DNA of 19,918 bases from DTU078 sp002397345. Lineage in GTDB: Bacteria > Bacillota > Clostridia > Oscillospirales > CAG-272. The DNA lies in the NCBI GenBank assembly GCA_937875545.1, contig CALLYE010000182.1:1-19918 (forward strand), given 5' to 3'. The notes under the pieces are model-generated. The model ran no database searches. It was not told the DNA's origin and was given only the letters and a program-made list of their open reading frames with translations. Both the position numbers and the translations under genes were made by a program. This document shows, in pieces, positions 6,624 through 14,691 of this stretch; the stretch's first letter is position 1, and each line of letters begins with the position of its first letter.

Positions 6624-9119
6624 TCACGCTCCCTCTATGAAATCAAATAATGTCGGCACTTCCAATTCGTTTTCCGCTTCTTGCAAATAACCAACCCCGT
6701 CGCGGAAATAGTCGGCGTTAAGTTCAATGCCCATTCCGCGCCGGCCCAGCTTAATCGCCGTCATCGGCACCGTCATCAGGCCGGCGAATGGGTCGAGGAC
6801 AAGCTCGCCCGGGTTGCTGTATCGGTTTATGATCCGCTCAACAATGTCTAACTGCAGCGGGCAGACGTGAAGCTGACGGCGGCGCTGTGACTGCGAGGTG
6901 TTCAGCGTCCGCATGCGGTTGATGTCGTCCCAAATCATATCCGACCAGCTCGCAGGCTGGACGACCATGAAGGTCGCCGGGAGCCTGTCCGCCTCATCAA
7001 GGCGCTTGCACAGCTCGACATGTTCTGTATAATCGTATACATTTCCGCGTGAAAATTTTTGATATGCTTTTTGCAGCGCGGACACCGATATATTTTTAAG
7101 TTCATCTTTACCGAGTAGCCGATCGCCGGAGCTGCGCCAGAAGGCATGCGCGTCAAGCTGCCACTGCGCGCGGGTATATTCTTCTTTGGTTTTTGTTACC
7201 GTGATATCTGCATAAGCTTTTGAGGTGTCGCTCGGTAGCTTACGAAATAACAGTATATATTCCGGACAGCCGATTCCCATTTTTGAACCATCCTTGCACT
7301 GCTCCGTCCAGCCGAGGCGGTAGGTCTGATTGTTTTCGCGCACAACGTCGGTTAGAACTACGATACGCCCCATGTACTTAAATCCGTGTTTTAGATAATG
7401 CGCGACGGTCAGGTCGGAGAACGGATCTACGGTCGGCATTCCGTCACCAGTCGCGTTGCCGAACAATATACGGTCTTTTACATGCACCGCTGCGATCCTA
7501 CCGGGCTTGAGGATTCGCAGCAGGTTCGGCGTCAAAAAATCCATCTGCGCGAAAAACCGATCGTTATTTTCATTGTGCCCGTAATCGTTATAAAACGGCG
7601 TGTATTCGTAATGGTTGGAAAATGGTATCGAAGTATGTATCAGGTCGACACTGTTATCCGGCATATTCGCCGTTTCCTCGGTGCAATCGTTGAGCACCGC
7701 GGTATAATTTTTCCCGTTGACTTCCGTACGATCAACTCCTATGCTGCGTTTTAATGTTTCGATTGCCCGCTCACCAAACAAACCGTTTTTCAAAAGTATC
7801 CCGCGCATGATTTCCGTCTGCTCAATATGGCGATCCCACTTCGCTTTGAGTTCGCGGAGGATGTTTTCTTCGTTTTCGGTGTAAATAATATCGATAATAA
7901 CTTTTTCGGTTTGTAGGAAGCGATATATACGGTGAATTGCTTGAATGAAATCGTTGAATTTATAGTCGATGCCGAGGAATATAGCCCGGTGACAATGCCG
8001 CTGAAAATTGCAACCTTGGCCGGAGATCTCTTTTTTTGTCGCGAGCAGTCTTGAACGTCCCTCTGAGAAGTCGATTATCCTCTTTTCTTTTTCCTCGATG
8101 TCAAGCGTACCATATACTTCGACAGATTCGGGCAGCGTGTTTTTAATCGCGCGGCGCTCATCTTCGAGATCGTGCCACAGAATGAAATGCGCGTCCGGAT
8201 CTGAGTCGACTATCTTTTTCATTTTTGCGATACGTTCGGGCAGGCTCTCACACTTTTCTGCCGCGGCGGCTGACAGGCTCTCGGTCACGTCGCGAAATAA
8301 GGTTATCTGTCCGTCCCTGTTTGTGACGTCCTCGCCGATCGACGGTAGCATGTGATAAATTATTTCCATTTCCGGCAAATCATATCCGGTTGCATCATAC
8401 CCGAGGTCAGCAGGAGACGAGAGAAACAGCGCCCAGGACGACACCCACAGCCAAAACTCCTGTTCTTTGTGCGGGTAAAGTGTAAGATTTCCCGCCTTGC
8501 TGCTGTCGCGCTGGAAAAAGCGTGTCAGCGCCTGTCCGGTGTCCATCACTTCAAGGAACCCGGCGTAATGAATAAGCTCTTTATATCGATTCGGGTCAGG
8601 CGTCGCCGTCGCGACGAGCTTATATTTCACACCGTTAAATTTGTCAAGGAACGTCTGATATGTTTTACTGCCGAACGAGCGCAGCACTGATGCTTCATCA
8701 AGGCAGCATGCCGAAAAATAGGACGGATCGATATCGCCGTCGCGTACCCTCTCATAGTTGGTGATTAATATATCGCACCGCGCGGCGCGGATTTCTTCCA
8801 TACTTCGCACATATTCCGGCTTGTCCATGCCTAATAGTTTCACCGCGTCGCGCGTAAATTCCTGTTTTACCCCGAGTGGCAGGATAATAAGCGCACGACC
8901 ACCCTCGTGTTTAACCACAAGCCGGCAATATTCCAGTTCCTGCGCGGTTTTACCAAGACCGAACGCCTCAAATAACGCCCGTCGCCCGCCGCGGCATGCC
9001 CACTTGACGCCGACGCGCTGATGCGGCTTGAGCGCGGGATTTATTTCGTCGTCCTGCACCTCAAAACCGGAAACAGGTGCAGTTGTGATTTTTGATTCTA
9101 AATATTCTTTGTATGTCAT
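6624..9119 (-). CDS. SNF2-like helicase fused to beta-class DNA methyltransferase
   Basis: This 831-aa protein joins two enzymes. Residues 1-440 form a superfamily 2 helicase: FGLGKTAQ (53-60, Walker A), LDEAS (140-144, Walker B), TATP (171-174, motif III) and QAIHRIYRFLQ (393-403, motif VI). Residues 470-815 form an amino-methyltransferase with permuted order: TSIPFSN (496-502) in the place of the catalytic (D/N/S)PP(Y/F) motif, then the SAM-binding LDPFAG (775-780) near the end, followed by GRRGMGIELN. This order is typical of the beta class that methylates adenine N6 or cytosine N4. No nuclease domain is seen, so it is not a full restriction enzyme. It overlaps the 112-aa gene by 4 bp. A protective or epigenetic role on phage DNA is likely. 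Confidence 0.87.
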   Translation of the reverse strand: MTYKEYLESKITTAPVSGFEVQDDEINPALKPHQRVGVKWACRGGRRALFEAFGLGKTAQELEYCRLVVKHEGGRALIILPLGVKQEFTRDAVKLLGMDKPEYVRSMEEIRAARCDILITNYERVRDGDIDPSYFSACCLDEASVLRSFGSKTYQTFLDKFNGVKYKLVATATPDPNRYKELIHYAGFLEVMDTGQALTRFFQRDSSKAGNLTLYPHKEQEFWLWVSSWALFLSSPADLGYDATGYDLPEMEIIYHMLPSIGEDVTNRDGQITLFRDVTESLSAAAAEKCESLPERIAKMKKIVDSDPDAHFILWHDLEDERRAIKNTLPESVEVYGTLDIEEKEKRIIDFSEGRSRLLATKKEISGQGCNFQRHCHRAIFLGIDYKFNDFIQAIHRIYRFLQTEKVIIDIIYTENEENILRELKAKWDRHIEQTEIMRGILLKNGLFGERAIETLKRSIGVDRTEVNGKNYTAVLNDCTEETANMPDNSVDLIHTSIPFSNHYEYTPFYNDYGHNENNDRFFAQMDFLTPNLLRILKPGRIAAVHVKDRILFGNATGDGMPTVDPFSDLTVAHYLKHGFKYMGRIVVLTDVVRENNQTYRLGWTEQCKDGSKMGIGCPEYILLFRKLPSDTSKAYADITVTKTKEEYTRAQWQLDAHAFWRSSGDRLLGKDELKNISVSALQKAYQKFSRGNVYDYTEHVELCKRLDEADRLPATFMVVQPASWSDMIWDDINRMRTLNTSQSQRRRQLHVCPLQLDIVERIINRYSNPGELVLDPFAGLMTVPMTAIKLGRRGMGIELNADYFRDGVGYLQEAENELEVPTLFDFIEGA

Positions 9120-9454
9120 TTGTTTTTTTCGACTCCGTAACTAAGTATCTGATTTTCTTTGTGCATCTCCTCGACATCGATACCGCATTCTTTCAACTTA
9201 ACTTTTGCAAGATACATACAACTGTCATCCATATCGTAATATGCTTCCAGCTCGCGCGCGGCGTTAGCCAGCACTTCATAATACCGCAATAGCCGCTTGC
9301 GCCCGAACCCAAACGCGCTCCGCGCCGCCCACAATGCCAGCGCGATATAATCCGCTTCATGCTCTCGTATATGTTTCGCGAGCTGGCGGTTAATAGCGCT
9401 ATTTAGTTCGCGTTGCTGGGCGGTGGTACGGATGTATGGGAGATGTGCTTTCAT
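9116..9454 (-). CDS. Hypothetical phage protein (112 aa)
   Basis: This 112-aa protein is joined by 4-bp ATGA overlaps both to the C5 methyltransferase upstream and to the helicase-methyltransferase downstream, so it is translated as part of that set. It is mainly helical: RELNSAINRQLAKHIREHEADYIALALWAARSAFGFGRKRLLRYYEVL (about 15-62), with FGFGRKR as a basic turn. No catalytic motif is apparent. I recall similar small proteins in clostridial phage replication regions, of unknown function. Coupling to two modification enzymes suggests an accessory role there, though this is inference. Confidence 0.75.
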   Translation of the reverse strand: MKAHLPYIRTTAQQRELNSAINRQLAKHIREHEADYIALALWAARSAFGFGRKRLLRYYEVLANAARELEAYYDMDDSCMYLAKVKLKECGIDVEEMHKENQILSYGVEKNK

Positions 9455-11163
9455 AAACTAACCATCCTATTAAATTGTGCCATATTAATAATCGTTTCGG
9501 TGCACCATTCCGGCATGTTTACCCTGACGACTGCGGTCGCCATCGGCGGACACACCGCGTTACCGCAGCGTGCGACCTGTTCTGTACGCGGATATGGCTT
9601 ACCGATATAATCATGGTCGATGATGTAATCGGGCGGAAAGCCCTGCGCGTTATATAGTTCACGCGGTGTAAGCATCCGCAGACCTATATCACCGATAAAA
9701 AATGGTATATCGGAAATAACAAGCAGCAGCACCTCGTCGTCTGCAAGTGTATAACCGCAGTATTTGTTGAGTAGTCTGCGCACCTGCGTCCAGTGTCCCA
9801 ACTCCGCGCCGGGAAGATAACGGACGACTGTTGTTTTTATTACACCGAACTGCCCGTCTCCCGCGATGATCGTTTGCAGCGGTTCGTCAGGATTCTGCCC
9901 GATATTCTTACCCTTATATTTTGTGATGTGCGCTAATGCGAGTCCCTCGCGGTTCTTGGCTGTCACAGTATGCAGAGGTGTACCGACTGGTTGACACTGT
10001 TCTTCACCACCATAATATTTAACCATATATGCCGCGGCAAGGCTGTTATGGTCGACAGCCGTAACTGCCGGAAGTGGGGCGTCCAGTCGCGCACCATCAA
10101 CACCGGAAAAATATTTATGCAGAAACGCGCATGACAGCCCGTAACGGTTCGAGCCATCGACTGTGCATATGGGATCCTCGAGAGTCTGTCCGCGGACACG
10201 TTCGGTTCGTTCGCTGTGATATTGGATAAGCGATGGCGATATAACACCATAACCGTGTTTAGCGGTAATAGTCTGTAATGGGTTGTTTACTTCTTGCCCG
10301 CAGAAGCCGCCGTGATTTACCTGCACGATAAACGGATCGCCGGAGCGGATTATAAATTTATCAATGCCGCGAATTATACGGCGCATGGTGTTTATCGCCA
10401 GCGGACGGACGGCGTTCAAGCCGTACCGCGTTTTTATTTCCGCTTTTGTGTCAAAGATTGACGGGCTGGGGAGCGTCCAGTCAATGATCTCGGCGGCACT
10501 GCGCCACGGTAGATATTTTCCGCTCGCGACTTCGGCACTGTCGCGCGGGGCATGGGTACGCTCAGGCCATACAATGGGACAACCGTCACAGCGCGCGATA
10601 CAAACAAAACGTTTTCGGCTCGTCGGCGCGCCATAATCAGCGGCGACAAGCTCACGCCATTCCACAACATAATCCAGCGCACGGAGCTGTTCGACCCAGC
10701 GTTTGAAGGTTTGTCCTGATTTAGATTTTATCGGATAGCCGCGGCGCACCGGTCCCCATGTCGTAAATTCCTCGACGTTCTCGACGATCATTACTCGCGG
10801 GCGGACGGTACCCGCCCAACGCAGCACGATCCACGCCAAACCGCGAATTTTACGGTCGACCAGCGCCGCGCCTTTAGCTTTAGAGAAATGTTTACAATCC
10901 GGTGAGAACCACGCCAACCCGACAGGACGACCGCGACAAACCGTTTCGGGGTCTATCGCCCATACGCTTTCTTCATAATGCGTTGTCCACCGATGGTTAG
11001 TTTTATTCATAAGAACCGCCGCGGGATCGTGGTTGATTGCAATTTCAACCGGGCGTCCGGTCGCGAGTTCGATGCCGCACGACGCGCCGCCGCCACCAGC
11101 GAAGTTGTCAACAATGATTTCATCGGTGAAAGTCAATTGTGCGCGCGAATATGTAGCTCTCAC
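9451..11163 (-). CDS. C5-cytosine DNA methyltransferase with repeated recognition region
   Basis: This 570-aa enzyme transfers methyl from SAM to carbon 5 of cytosine. Motif I is DNFAGGGGAS (19-28), motif IV is FSPDCKHFSKAKG (86-98, with Cys90 as the probable nucleophile in place of the usual PCQ), motif VI is ENVEEF (128-133), motif VIII GAPTSRKRF (178-186), motif IX RMLTPRELYNAQGFP (496-510) and motif X CGNAVCPPMATA (533-544). It looks catalytically complete. Between VIII and IX lie five degenerate repeats of about 33 residues, starting at Pro295, 331, 363, 396 and 428, with pattern PLxTxTA..G.GL....I.KY.G, in the target-recognition region. The start is GTG (11161-11163) after GAGGG. It probably protects phage DNA from host restriction. 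Confidence 0.92.
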   Translation of the reverse strand: MRATYSRAQLTFTDEIIVDNFAGGGGASCGIELATGRPVEIAINHDPAAVLMNKTNHRWTTHYEESVWAIDPETVCRGRPVGLAWFSPDCKHFSKAKGAALVDRKIRGLAWIVLRWAGTVRPRVMIVENVEEFTTWGPVRRGYPIKSKSGQTFKRWVEQLRALDYVVEWRELVAADYGAPTSRKRFVCIARCDGCPIVWPERTHAPRDSAEVASGKYLPWRSAAEIIDWTLPSPSIFDTKAEIKTRYGLNAVRPLAINTMRRIIRGIDKFIIRSGDPFIVQVNHGGFCGQEVNNPLQTITAKHGYGVISPSLIQYHSERTERVRGQTLEDPICTVDGSNRYGLSCAFLHKYFSGVDGARLDAPLPAVTAVDHNSLAAAYMVKYYGGEEQCQPVGTPLHTVTAKNREGLALAHITKYKGKNIGQNPDEPLQTIIAGDGQFGVIKTTVVRYLPGAELGHWTQVRRLLNKYCGYTLADDEVLLLVISDIPFFIGDIGLRMLTPRELYNAQGFPPDYIIDHDYIGKPYPRTEQVARCGNAVCPPMATAVVRVNMPEWCTETIINMAQFNRMVSL

Positions 11164-11167
11164 AACA

Positions 11168-11545
11168 TTATCCCTCTGAGTTCATTATCACTGTCCTCTT
11201 GCGTTCAACTTTGATCGTGTTTTTACTTGTACCATTTATTTTTATAGTGCTATCGTTTGCGATAACGAAAGTTACGCTGCTGACATCGCTAACAATAATC
11301 AATTTCGCAGCGTCGGTAGCCAGTGTCAGAATTCCGTTGTCCTCAATCGCAGAAAAGCCATATATACCAGCGTTGTCATGCAGTACTTCGAAAACCTGAT
11401 GTGTAGCGTTTGATATTGCTTCCCGTTGTTTATGATATTCCTTTGCCTGTGGACAATCGCACTTGAGTGTCGCCGATTCGTCGCATTCGACGTCGTAGAT
11501 CGCCTGACCGCAAAAGCGGCAAAAATATGTGTTTATTTCAGCCAT
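11168..11545 (-). CDS. Hypothetical zinc-ribbon protein (125 aa)
   Basis: A 125-aa protein beginning MAEINTYFCRFCGQ; Cys9/Cys12 and the later CDCPQA (about residues 29-34) form a likely zinc ribbon, with a following His. The rest is predicted beta-rich (DNGILTLATDAAKLIIVSD, then SVTFVIANDSTIKING), suggesting a small sheet domain. The function is not recognised. The start chosen is ATG 11543-11545, which has GGTGA 5 nt upstream; an alternative ATG at 11557 adds four residues and lacks a ribosome site. It overlaps the 70-aa gene and ends 4 nt before the C5 methyltransferase start, so it is in the same operon. Confidence 0.75.
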   Translation of the reverse strand: MAEINTYFCRFCGQAIYDVECDESATLKCDCPQAKEYHKQREAISNATHQVFEVLHDNAGIYGFSAIEDNGILTLATDAAKLIIVSDVSSVTFVIANDSTIKINGTSKNTIKVERKRTVIMNSEG

Positions 11546-11750
11546 TATGTTCACCATTCAATATATTATTTCTGGCTCTCCGCCGGAGTTCCCTCTCGCA
11601 AGCGGAGATCCTGCTTTTGTTGCCGGGTTTATCTCGCAAAAAATCAATTGCGCGTTTCAGCTCGTCTATTGTGGCGTTCTCAAGAGCACTTTTATAATTA
11701 CAATCACCGGCAGGGCAGGTAGTCAGCCAGCCATATGCGTTATATCCCAT
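11538..11750 (-). CDS. Small phage protein (70 aa)
   Basis: A 70-aa protein starting MGYNAYGWLTTCPAGDCNYK. The start at ATG 11748-11750 is preferred over an upstream in-frame Met because GGGAG lies 6 nt upstream and it begins 1 nt after the PAPS-reductase stop codon. A CPAGDC motif (residues 12-17) could bind metal. It is followed by two charged helices, IDELKRAIDFLRDK and ISACERELRRRARN, a helical-hairpin pattern common in tiny phage early proteins. The function is unknown. Confidence 0.72.
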   Translation of the reverse strand: MGYNAYGWLTTCPAGDCNYKSALENATIDELKRAIDFLRDKPGNKSRISACERELRRRARNNILNGEHNG

Positions 11751-11751
11751 A

Positions 11752-13023
11752 TCATTCTCCCTCCAGCTCATCAAAAAGAGTAATCTGTATCGGATCACCG
11801 CGCAGCGCTTTAATTATATCCGCCCGCGGCGTCAGCCTGTCCAGCGCACAAGGTCTGCGGTCTATAAGGTACTCGCTTTCCAGCGTTTGGAGTTTAATAT
11901 TATTGTTGCACATCGCGCAAGCGAACGTTTGCATTTCCCTCGCCATACCATATTCCATCAACCGCCGCCACTTAGCCGGATAGTGTTTACGCAGGATCTC
12001 GATGTTATTTCCCTCGTATGCCAATCCCGTCCCGCAAACATAGCAGCCGTTACGTGTAAATAGCTTGTTTCCGTCGTCGTCGGTCAGGTCGTATAGCGGC
12101 GAATACGGCACATCATATCGGCGTATGTACTCCCACACATCGTTGTCGTCCCAAGCTGACAGCGGCGAAGAATAAAGCGTTTTGTCTTTTGCGCAGTATA
12201 AAAATCCGTTGTCCAAAAAAGCGAACATGCGCAGGCGCGACTCGCTGGCCATCAGACCGCGGAACAGCGTATCGCAGCCCAGCTTCTTTTGCAGCTTCTG
12301 CGACGGTATTTCTTTTATAAAATTACAGCAGGAATGTGATATGCGCATATCGGAATATTCCCGCAGCATGTTATAATATTCTTCATTGCCTTTCGACTGC
12401 TCGTCGCTATATTTTAAAAATACGTTGATATTTATCCGCGGTGCGTCAAGTTTTGTCGCAGCCTTCCCAAGTATCGGGAACCCGTATTGTTCGGCAATAA
12501 ACCAAAAGCTTACCTGCGTCCCCGCTTCCCACACCAGTTTGCGGCGGCGGAAATCTTCCCACATTTCGGGTGTGACCGCTTTGTTCAGCTTGTCGGTCGA
12601 CAGCAGCCGTCCTTTTTTGTTCAGATATTTGCCGACTTCGCCGCGCTGCTCAATCAGCGCCCAGACTTCCTTTTGCGCCTCGTATTTTAAGCGCGGCATT
12701 TTTATCCGGTCAAGCCGCGCCTCGTGGAAATTCGCGCCGCCCCACTCGCGCCCGAGCCAGCGGGCAAACCGCAGGCTTTCGGGATATTCAACGCCGGTAT
12801 TCCCAAAGATGATAAACATGTTTTTCGCTTCTTCGGGGCAAGTCGTGCGGATGAGGTGCCAAAGCGCGGTGCTGTCTTTTCCGCCGGAGAACGCAAGCGC
12901 GACTTTTTTTCCCTGCCGGAATGTCTCGCGGATCCATTCGCGCGCCTGCTCAAGCTTAACGTCAAGCGGCTGCGACTGCATTTCTTTATGTTCGGCATAT
13001 GTAAAAACGCTTTGCTTTTTCAT
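11752..13023 (-). CDS. PAPS-reductase-family PP-loop protein
   Basis: This 423-aa protein has the ATP-pyrophosphatase PP-loop AFSGGKDST (44-52) and the family phrase WDDNDVWEYIRRYDVPYSPLYD (291-312). It also has cysteine sets that may hold an iron-sulphur cluster or zinc: CC at 232-233, Cys327/Cys330 in GCYVCGTG, and Cys369/Cys372. True PAPS reductases make sulphite, but phage and mobile-element relatives such as DndC-type enzymes act in DNA phosphorothioation or other nucleotide modification. Here its neighbours are two DNA methyltransferases, and no sulphate-assimilation gene is present, so a DNA-modifying or anti-restriction role is more likely; this is inference. The start has GAGGTG 5 nt upstream. 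It leads the modification gene cluster. Confidence 0.85.
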   Translation of the reverse strand: MKKQSVFTYAEHKEMQSQPLDVKLEQAREWIRETFRQGKKVALAFSGGKDSTALWHLIRTTCPEEAKNMFIIFGNTGVEYPESLRFARWLGREWGGANFHEARLDRIKMPRLKYEAQKEVWALIEQRGEVGKYLNKKGRLLSTDKLNKAVTPEMWEDFRRRKLVWEAGTQVSFWFIAEQYGFPILGKAATKLDAPRININVFLKYSDEQSKGNEEYYNMLREYSDMRISHSCCNFIKEIPSQKLQKKLGCDTLFRGLMASESRLRMFAFLDNGFLYCAKDKTLYSSPLSAWDDNDVWEYIRRYDVPYSPLYDLTDDDGNKLFTRNGCYVCGTGLAYEGNNIEILRKHYPAKWRRLMEYGMAREMQTFACAMCNNNIKLQTLESEYLIDRRPCALDRLTPRADIIKALRGDPIQITLFDELEGE

Positions 13024-13089
13024 ATACTCACCTCTTTTTATAATACCAGCAAAAAATATAAGTCTTTAACATCATATATATTTATCCCT

Positions 13090-13569
13090 TCATTTGTTAT
13101 AGCTGCGTTTCAGCGCAAGCTCGAAGAATTCGTCCGTGTCAAAGCTTGAGCCTTCGACTTTGCTTTCCTTTTGCCGCTTTTCCTCGTCGTCCCGCACCCA
13201 CTTGAGGATCACGGCATAATGCGACTTGTATTTGTCTCCTTTGATTTCGATGTATTCCGACAACTTGTCTATTCGCGCGGAAGCGTCGGAAAAACGCTCG
13301 CGCAGCTTACCCAGTTCTTCATCGGTGAGCCGCACATTGTTATACATTCCGTATTTTTGTTTGCCCGCCTCCGTCACAGACTTTTTCATTCTCCGCTTCG
13401 CCGGGACGACCGGAGGCGGGATCTCGTCCGACGCCAGCGCGCGGATCCATCGGGCGGCGGTTTCTATGTACGACGCGGAGGCGGTGACCAGCTCCCAATC
13501 GATTTTACCGGATTTACAGCACTCCCGCAGCCGAGCAGCGAGATCGATCCCGTTTTCGCAAATATCCAT
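13090..13569 (-). CDS. Replisome-organiser-like protein (159 aa)
   Basis: The last 90 residues (MYNNVRLTDEELGKLRERF, then KLSEYIEIKGDKYKSHYAVILKWVRDDEEK and SSFDTDEFFELALKRSY) closely resemble the C-terminal segment of phage replisome organisers and helicase-loader-type proteins of Firmicutes phages, as I remember them. The N-terminal 50 residues are helical and lack the usual winged-helix, so it is a short version carrying only the tail. A Lys/Arg-rich linker PAKRRMKKS (about 56-64) separates them. It sits between early small genes and the modification cluster, a normal site for replication genes. The ribosome site before ATG 13567-13569 is weak. A role in loading the replication machinery is plausible, not shown. 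Confidence 0.7.
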   Translation of the reverse strand: MDICENGIDLAARLRECCKSGKIDWELVTASASYIETAARWIRALASDEIPPPVVPAKRRMKKSVTEAGKQKYGMYNNVRLTDEELGKLRERFSDASARIDKLSEYIEIKGDKYKSHYAVILKWVRDDEEKRQKESKVEGSSFDTDEFFELALKRSYNK

Positions 13570-13576
13570 ACCCGCA

Positions 13577-13915
13577 TTAAGTCCAATATGGACAGTTGCT
13601 TCCGGTGCTCTTATACAGCTCCGTCATACCATCGATATACGCTTTCAAATCATCCGGAGTTTTAGCGCTGGAATCCCATGCATCTTCAAGCATGTCCATT
13701 AATTTTTTATCTGGTTGCTCTTTTAAATCTGTATCCTGCCGGGTCGGTATACGGGAAAGAGCTGCAGAAAATTGATAGATATCGTCTTTGCTTAAAGAGC
13801 CGCACTCTACAACTACCAATTCTCCCGGCATTCCGTCTATAACCAACGCATATTTTTTGGCTAAAAACGTATCTTCTCTGCGAGACAAACAGTCTCTGAT
13901 TGTTATTGTATACAT
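13577..13915 (-). CDS. Hypothetical protein (112 aa)
   Basis: The start codon overlaps the stop of the Myb-like gene (TAATG), implying coupled translation, and the gene ends 7 nt before the replisome-organiser-like gene. The N-terminal 55 residues alternate hydrophobic and polar (MYTITIRDCLSRR, KYALVIDGMPGELVVVE), suggesting a small beta domain. The C-terminal half is acidic and helical (KKLMDMLEDAWDSS, DDLKAYIDGMTELYK). There is no recognisable motif or membrane segment. Confidence 0.7.
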   Translation of the reverse strand: MYTITIRDCLSRREDTFLAKKYALVIDGMPGELVVVECGSLSKDDIYQFSAALSRIPTRQDTDLKEQPDKKLMDMLEDAWDSSAKTPDDLKAYIDGMTELYKSTGSNCPYWT

Positions 13916-14271
13916 TATGCATCTTTCATTTCTTGGCTATAATAGTGTTTTCGGCAGCTTTCCACGCTGCGCCCGATAAGTTTGGCGATATCTTTCCATC
14001 GCAAGCCTTTATCCCGAAGATCAACAACTTTCCGGCAATCAGCCGCCGTCCATCTGCGGCAGCTATAATGATCTTGAGATTTTATAATCGTTTCCATATC
14101 GATTTCATACCCGGCTGCGACTATCACGCTTTTTATTCGCTGCTGCGTGCAGCAGTTTAATTGAGCCAATATGCGTATCTGCTGCGCGGTTTTGCCGCAC
14201 TCGACCCAATTACGCACGATCTCTCCGTCGCTCCATGGCAGCGAGCGGCTATTATTTTCTGTAGTTGACAT
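13915..14271 (-). CDS. Myb/SANT-like helix-turn-helix DNA-binding protein (118 aa)
   Basis: Two HTH-type segments are visible. The first is LPWSDGEIVRNWVECGKTAQQIRILAQL (about 11-38). The second is RRWTAADCRKVVDLRDKGLRWKDIAKLIGRSVESCRKHYYSQ (about 72-113), which has the spaced tryptophans and RS..SCR.HYY recognition helix of Myb/SANT or GcrA-like domains. It is probably a DNA-binding regulator or replication factor of the early region. The start ATG 14269-14271 is chosen because GGGGTG lies 4 nt upstream; an ATG at 14283 lacks a ribosome site. A plus-strand promoter (14265-14293) overlaps its 5' end, so transcription of the opposing small RNA and this gene may interfere. Confidence 0.72.
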   Translation of the reverse strand: MSTTENNSRSLPWSDGEIVRNWVECGKTAQQIRILAQLNCCTQQRIKSVIVAAGYEIDMETIIKSQDHYSCRRWTAADCRKVVDLRDKGLRWKDIAKLIGRSVESCRKHYYSQEMKDA

Positions 14272-14293
14272 GTTGCACCCCATGTGGTATACT
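14265..14293 (+). promoter_or_regulatory. Strong sigma-A promoter for small RNA
   Basis: TTGACA (14265-14270), a 17-bp spacer and TATACT (14288-14293) give a near-consensus promoter pointing right, against the surrounding minus-strand operon. The GTGGTATACT end is identical to the promoter at 15277-15305. Confidence 0.8.
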
Positions 14294-14299
14294 GTTGGT

Positions 14300-14373
14300 G
14301 GTTGTTAAAAGCATCGGCGCATCTCGCGCCGTAATGGACGCATCGGGCTGCTACCCGATACGCCCATTTTTTA
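14300..14373 (+). ncRNA. Candidate small RNA, about 74 nt, two hairpins
   Basis: A promoter at 14265-14293 and a terminator at 14335-14372 frame a transcript of about 74 nt starting near 14300. No ribosome-bound reading frame fits within it. Hairpin 1 is CGGCGC, ATCTC, GCGCCG (14315-14331). Hairpin 2 is the terminator. It lies wholly between two minus-strand genes and is antisense to the leader of the Myb-like gene, so it could act as an antisense or trans-acting regulator. I do not recognise a known RNA family. The boundaries are estimated from the promoter and the T tract. Confidence 0.6.
14335..14372 (+). terminator. Terminator of candidate small RNA
   Basis: ATCGGG (14342-14347) pairs with CCCGAT (14354-14359) across a 6-nt loop. 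The stem extends with GC (14339-14340) to CG and TGG to CCA around two mismatches, then six T at 14367-14372. Confidence 0.8.
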
Positions 14374-14406
14374 TTATGCGCCTGTTGTTAGACTGCCTCA
14401 TCTTAT

Positions 14407-14682
14407 TCACGCGCCGGAGGTACGGCGATAATACTCTTCACGCGCTATCCGAAGCCGCTCAAGCGGGAGTAATGCGTCCAGTGGTATTGTCCTTTTTACG
14501 GCAGCATGGTACACACCTTTTACAGACTGCGACGGGTAGAGTTTAACATCGTTAAATTGGTGCGACACATATCCAACATAATAATGCACGATGTTTCCGC
14601 TGCTATCGGCGGCGGCGACCCGCACACCGTTTTTCGGCCCGCTCGTAACCGGTCCCATTTCGTAATATCTGATTATGCTCAT
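14407..14682 (-). CDS. Hypothetical protein (91 aa)
   Basis: A 91-aa protein starting MSIIRYYEMGPVTSGPKNG. ATG 14680-14682 is chosen over the adjacent GTG because AGAGG lies 5 nt upstream, overlapping the end of the previous gene. The middle (GVRVAAADSSGNIVHYYVGYV) looks like a small beta hairpin domain, and the end ALLPLERLRIAREEYYRR is a basic helix. No family is recognised. It is part of the early operon, 9 nt after the 76-aa gene. Confidence 0.7.
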   Translation of the reverse strand: MSIIRYYEMGPVTSGPKNGVRVAAADSSGNIVHYYVGYVSHQFNDVKLYPSQSVKGVYHAAVKRTIPLDALLPLERLRIAREEYYRRTSGA

Positions 14683-14691
14683 CACCCCCTC

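Noticed and set aside
13024..13089. Promoter or terminator in the gap before the PAPS-reductase-like gene
   Set aside because: The gap is AT-rich, but no paired -35/-10 boxes or stem with a T tract could be found.
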